From Typha latifolia (Eukaryota > Streptophyta > Magnoliopsida > Poales > Typhaceae), in NCBI GenBank assembly GCA_019914945.1, contig CM034109.1, forward strand, positions 6,572,001 to 6,636,000: a stretch of DNA of 64,000 nucleotides, written 5' to 3'. A program made the translations under genes and the position numbers. The notes beneath the pieces were generated by a model. That model was not told the origin of the DNA. It ran no database searches and saw nothing but the letters and a program-made list of their open reading frames with translations. Of this stretch, positions 59,341 to 64,000 are shown in pieces. Position 1 is the stretch's first letter. Each line of letters opens with the position of its first letter.

Positions 59341-62300
59341 ATGAATTATGTTCTAACATAATAGTTGTCCCTTTACAACAGTCTACATCCTAATTTGTTA
59401 AAACGTCTACATTGAGTCCTATATTTTTCAACTTTATTCACCAATTGAAACATTTGGACTCCATTCATAATCAACAAAACTTGCAGCATTGTTTTTTCAT
59501 GAATTAGATTTTTACCTCGATTAATACATAATACTTTTCATTTATTGTACTTTTATCCTTGCTATGTAAGACATTCATTGTGGACTATAAATTTATTAGT
59601 CTGTTTTGATGAGAAGAGTTGGCGCAGCATAATTTATGAACAAGTCTCCATGTCTCTTGTACCAGCGAGGACTCACACCCCTATCAAGCATATGATTAAT
59701 TTTATATACTATTTTATAGGAAATGCTATCTTATCAAATGAGGCTTAAATTTATTTCATTCTCCTATAGTTTTATTTGTATCATTTACTCTCTTATGGTG
59801 TAGATTAAAATGCAATTGCTATTTTATTACATCATATTTTATCGAGCTACAAGTTGAATTTGAATATTCATAGATATAAAGTTGTATAATATTTAATAAG
59901 TTTTTCAACATATTTGAAATAATATCCATCAGATTTAGTTCCAAAGATATGATAAATATATTAACTAGATGTATGTTTGTCTTATTTTGTCACATGAAAT
60001 TTAATTAGTATTATTTTAGATGCGTTGAAAAGCTTATCCAATTTTTTACAATTTTATCCGGTTTCAATTTGGATATAATTATAATGGGGGTAAAATGAAA
60101 GAAATAAAACTACAAGGGTAAATAAATTTAGACCAAACTATTAGGGATAAAATATAATTTCTCTAGAAAAATTAAAATAAGAGTAAAATGGTTATTGTAA
60201 CATCTATAATTAATTAATTAGTCAAGTGACAACCACATTACTTTTTTATAGAATAATTAAGGGGTAAATATATTTTAGCTCTTGTATTTATGTCTAAAAT
60301 TATTTTATTTTTATGTATTTTAAAATTTTTTAAATTAGTTTCTATACTTATAAAGTGGGACTGAGCGTGTTCAAATAACGTTTAAAATAAATTGGCGGGT
60401 TGAATTCCCTCATTTTCTTATATTTTTTAACACAAATATAATTTTCTTTTAACATAAGTCATTTTCTCTTCTTTTTTGTGAATAGTTCCTACTTTCTTGG
60501 TCCCATGGCCTCTTTGCGTCTATTTTTTTTAATGCTAGGGGTGGTTCTTCGAGGTCATGCTATTATGGGGAAAGAGCTCCGGTGAAGACAACCTAAATAT
60601 ATGGTAATATGGGAAAAAAAATTAGGTTGTGCTAACTATATGGTAAGTATAATTAACTCAAATTTTTATGAAGTTTAGTAGCTAATCACAACTATTGGTG
60701 CAATTTATAAGACAACGAAATAAATATGGCTAATTATAATCAGTTGACGGTGTGATCTCGAAAGCGTGTTTTGCATGTTTGTATATTTGTCATTTGGTGG
60801 CGCTTAGTTAATTTCGATAAAAAAATTCAATGGTCTTATTTTAGTCCTAAGTATAAGAATTAGTTTGAGACTTTTTAAAATATAAAGAATAAAATAATTT
60901 TGAGCATAAATACGACGTGGTAATAAGAAAGATTCTATATTATTTTACAAGACTAGTCTAATTTTTAATTTAAAGAAAATGAGAATATTGACTTTAAAGT
61001 GAAAAAGACTAAATTATATTTTACTGCCTACCAGTAACACAACCTAGTGCAATGGAGTGGAAGAAATGTCTCTTGGTGCCGGAGAAAGTAAAGCTCCACA
61101 ACATCTTTGCTCTGCTTTGATAGTGGGGAAGGGATTGTGTGAAAATGTCATTCACAATGTAGGTGGAAGCATAGCAATGCCAAAGTTATAATTGTGTTGA
61201 TTTGGTATAGATAGTACTACTCCTTTAAGGAGAGAAATGACACACAGAGCTAAGTGGCCTCAGCTTGCCCTACTTAGGACTCTTTAGTATAAGAGTTCCC
61301 CATAACACTCTCATGACATGACATAAGGTAGCCCTACTTCGGACTCTTAGTATAAGAGTTGGGTAGTTTTGCGGAGTGACATGAACTTAGGGTATTGCAT
61401 GCGACATGATGCCAAAGATATTATGGGGTAAGGCATTTAGGAGAGGTTTCTCTTATGTTCTCGATAAGCACTAATGCACTGCCTTGATTGATAAAATCTT
61501 GAAAATTAGTGAGCTTTTTAAGTGGTAATTAGTGAGAAACACTTACGCGGAGTTGGGTCAAGGATGTAGGTGGTAAACTAGCATGCTAATGAGACATCGG
61601 TGGTCGGTATCGTTGCAGGTGGTGAGTATTCTATTGCCTATCTTGTGACATATATTTAGCAAGTAGATCAGCTGAAGTTGTGACAAGGACTAGGCATCAA
61701 TGTATATGCTGCATTTAGAAGGCCGCAACTGCTTGAGAACTTCAGTGACTTGATGGCATGGATGACATGGTTTTGTGAATCCATGTCGAGTCGATTGGGG
61801 GAAGTGCTAGTGCATGATACTAGATGGAATTGCTATGGACAAAAGTGTGGCCAAGGCTTGTGGTATCAATGTTTCTATTTGACTACAGTGTTTATCGAAC
61901 AACCTTTCGTGATGCATATGGTATTGCAGAGTCTTGCCTTGAAATCCTTAGACTGTGAACCTCAGAAGTCTGTCTAAAGGAGAGTTTAAAAATTTAATAT
62001 TTCAGAGACTCAGTAGTATAGGAGAAACCCATTGAGGAGTAGTCGAAAAGAGAGTTCGTCGTTAAACATACGGTGAAACTTCGAGAGGATGGACACTCAG
62101 TTTAAAAATACGATAAAACTTCGAGAGGAGATTTTAAGGAGCACACTAGGCGATATTATGCATTGGGCTATATTTTGTGCATGCCTGTGGCTGTGATAAG
62201 GAATAATAAAGTGCCCGACTTTGATATGTGATATTGAGGTGCGACATTAGATTTTATTTAGGTGAAATCTCTAGCCCCGTGATTTTGATCACAAAGAAAG

Positions 62301-62560
62301 CTTTGTGTGACATTTGCCATACGTTGCACCCACATCATCAGCCTTTGATTTTTCTACATCAGACGTCTACCAGAGCTCCAACGCATTTCGACATTGAATT
62401 GAATGCGGACACGGCCAAAGAGAGAGCAAAGACACCACGATGTCCAAGTTCTAACATCCCAAGGAGCCCATCAAATTGGTTGGTGGCTTCCAATTTATTT
62501 ATTTATTCTTTCGAAATGCTTGTGACCAAAGATTATCCAACCATTTCTTTATTGTTATAA
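59341..62560. other. Intergenic region between lipase and AN1 genes
   Basis: AT-rich to about 61000. From 61060 to 62220 it is more even in composition, with an imperfect direct repeat (gccctacttMggactctt...tataagagtt at about 61268 and 61331) and a second repeated phrase 'aacttcgagagga' (62079 and 62120). This is probably an old transposon. No domain was recognised in the 75-codon ORF at 61750-61977. Confidence 0.5.
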
Positions 62561-62563
62561 TCC

Positions 62564-62576
62564 TATATATATAGAT
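62564..62576 (+). promoter_or_regulatory. TATA-box candidate for the AN1 gene
   Basis: tatatatatagat lies about 510 bases before the AN1 start codon and is followed by a C/T-rich leader. This would give a long 5' UTR, possibly with an intron that I could not delimit. Confidence 0.45.
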
Positions 62577-62806
62577 ATATTTTTTCTTTCTTAATTCCCT
62601 GTTCATTCATTTGTCCCCCTTTGTTTTTTTGTTTGTTTTTTTTTTTTAATCTCGATCGACCGCTTCAAAGCTCCGACCTTTATAACTGTCTTTGATCCTC
62701 CTCTTCTCCGACGAATGCTCCTCTCGTCTCTCGTTTCCAAAGGATCGATCGATCTCGTTCCTTTCTAATTTTTAATCTTTTGTTGTTGTCTATCAAGTAC
62801 GTTATT

Positions 62807-62860
62807 ATGGCTTGGCTCTCTCGATTTATCAAGAAAATTGGCAAGAATCTTTCCTTTTGA
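62807..62860 (+). other. 17-codon basic uORF in the AN1 leader
   Basis: MAWLSRFIKKIGKNLSF then stop. The peptide is basic and amphipathic, lies about 220 bases before the main start, and does not overlap it. Whether it lies in the mature mRNA depends on the real transcription start and any leader intron. Confidence 0.45.
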
Positions 62861-62897
62861 TTGTTCTTTTTATCTCCACGATTCGACTTCTCTTCCA

Positions 62898-62921
62898 AAA
62901 GAAAAAAAAAAAAAAAAAAAA
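62898..62921. repeat. Oligo-A tract
   Basis: A run of A residues broken once near its start, in the AN1 gene leader. Confidence 0.85.
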
Positions 62922-63082
62922 GCTCCCGTCTTTCGATTTAATAGCTTGAGGATCGTTTCTTTATCGTTCGAAAGTACCTTAATAAATTTCCAGCATAAAA
63001 AGTTGCTTTTTTTTTTCTTCTTCTCGTGAGATCTTTTTTGCTTTCCCCTTTAATTTCTTTTGATCTCCTCGGTTACCATCTA

Positions 63083-63514
63083 ATGGCACGAGAAAGCTGC
63101 AACCTTGACAAAGATGAAGCCGAGATCCTCAAGCCCTCCTCTTCCTCTTCCCCTTCTCCTTCTCCATCGCCAGCATCACCACCACCCTCCTTATTCCTGA
63201 AACCATGCGAGGAGCTCCCGATTGGGAAGCCCGAGAGACCTGAATCTCCCATAGCCGACGCCGTTGTCGCGGTCGCTTGCGCGCCGAAACCCGACAAGGA
63301 ATCTGAGAAGCCGACTAAATTTGGTAATAGATGTTCCAGTTGCCGGAAGAAGGTGGGGCTCACCGGATTCCGGTGCCGCTGCGGCGATCTCTTCTGCGGT
63401 CTCCATAGATACTCTGATATCCATGATTGTTCCTTTGACTACAAGGCTGCAGGGAGGGAGGAGATCGCGAGGGCTAACCCTGTGATCAGAGCTGCTAAGA
63501 TCGTCAAGATATAA
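63083..63514 (+). CDS. AN1-type zinc-finger stress-associated protein (A20-less)
   Basis: 143 residues, single exon. The AN1 finger at 84-116 is complete: C84-X2-C87-X9-C98-X-C100-X4-C105-X2-H108-X5-H114-X-C116, ending in the conserved [16 protein letters not shown] tail. Plant stress-associated proteins with this domain are thought to act as ubiquitin-linked regulators of abiotic-stress responses. No A20 finger (no CX2-4C with FFG) is present. Instead there is a Ser/Pro-rich low-complexity region (residues 18-37). The N-terminus [19 protein letters not shown] matches the start style of this SAP subgroup as I remember it, which is why 63083 is preferred over the in-frame ATG at 63026 (a 19-residue extension). 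The protein is probably cytosolic and nuclear. Confidence 0.94.
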   Translation: MARESCNLDKDEAEILKPSSSSSPSPSPSPASPPPSLFLKPCEELPIGKPERPESPIADAVVAVACAPKPDKESEKPTKFGNRCSSCRKKVGLTGFRCRCGDLFCGLHRYSDIHDCSFDYKAAGREEIARANPVIRAAKIVKI

Positions 63515-64000
63515 GGTCGATAATTGACCTACTCGTGATTCTTCTTTTCATTTCAGATAGTTATATAGCTTTCTTGTTGTTGATAATTAATGAAATAGCT
63601 GCCCTTTTTTTGTTTATCCAATTGAAATATCATGATTGCTGATTATATAGTTTTGGGTGTTGTTGTTAGAATTCAACTTTATATATCATCTGGTAATGGC
63701 TCATCCTAATAGATTTCAAATTGGAAAATGTTCTCTTAGTTTCATCCTCTCTATTGTTGAACTTAGTTTGGAAAAGGATATGTTGGGGAAGTTGGGTCAT
63801 GGTTAATGATGATATAGAATTCAATCTAAGCTCTCAATTTATATTATTGAGTTCATCTTCCAAGTATTTTCGGCCATTTTTATCTGTATAGAATTGAGAT
63901 TGCAAACTTTTATCAGACTACCGTCTATCTTCACCGAAATCTTTTGAGGTATAATAAATAGCTTCAGATAATAGAAGGGCCCTTATTTATGTGTTAAATT
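63515..64000 (+). other. AN1 gene 3' UTR and downstream sequence
   Basis: AT-rich. No canonical aataaa lies close to the stop codon. 'aattaatgaaatag' near 63584 is a weak possible signal. No further gene is visible to the window edge. Confidence 0.45.

Overview
This is nuclear DNA from a flowering plant. The evidence is genes with many phased GT-AG introns, chloroplast-type and plant-specific proteins, and dense transposon debris. A monocot is likely, because GC-rich coding islands (the intronless PLA1 gene and two lipase first exons) sit in very AT-rich DNA, but I cannot name the genus. I saw no prokaryotic features, CRISPR arrays, rRNA genes or convincing tRNA genes.

Layout. Positions 1-10758 (minus strand) hold six exons of a HAD-superfamily hydrolase gene whose last exon or exons lie beyond the left edge. 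Its introns carry a dead LINE fragment and several degenerate repeats. Positions 10.8-20.2 kb are gene-poor, with one well-delimited hAT-type element (15777-16420). Positions 20251-21600 (minus strand) are an intact intronless plastid-type phospholipase A1. Positions 22-31 kb are AT-rich and gene-free apart from a 1.1 kb hAT element with a perfect 8-bp target duplication (29671-30807). Positions 33327-58728 (plus strand) are a 14-exon gene for a four-pass membrane, class-3 (sn-1 diacylglycerol) lipase of about 779 residues. All splice phases close and the Ser-Asp-His triad is complete. Positions 63083-63514 (plus strand) encode an AN1 zinc-finger stress-associated protein.

The most interesting observation is at 31543-31839. 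This GC-rich open reading frame is homologous to the first exon of the lipase gene that starts 1.8 kb downstream. It aligns without gaps through the membrane region and ends in a donor of the same phase at the equivalent residue. It could be a diverged alternative first exon that splices to exon 2, or the stub of a tandem paralogue.

The lipase gene spans 25 kb for 2.3 kb of coding sequence. Its introns preserve a readable insertion history: a 3.1 kb hAT element with an 8-bp duplication, containing a solo LTR with its own 5-bp duplication and a piece of a second LTR family. Two further copies of that second family lie in introns 6 and 9 in opposite orientation. One is followed by a primer-binding site and the other is a solo LTR with a perfect 5-bp duplication.

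Two of the four genes act on glycerolipids (PLA1 and the DAGL-type lipase), but they are on opposite strands and about 10 kb apart. I see no sign that they form a coordinated unit.
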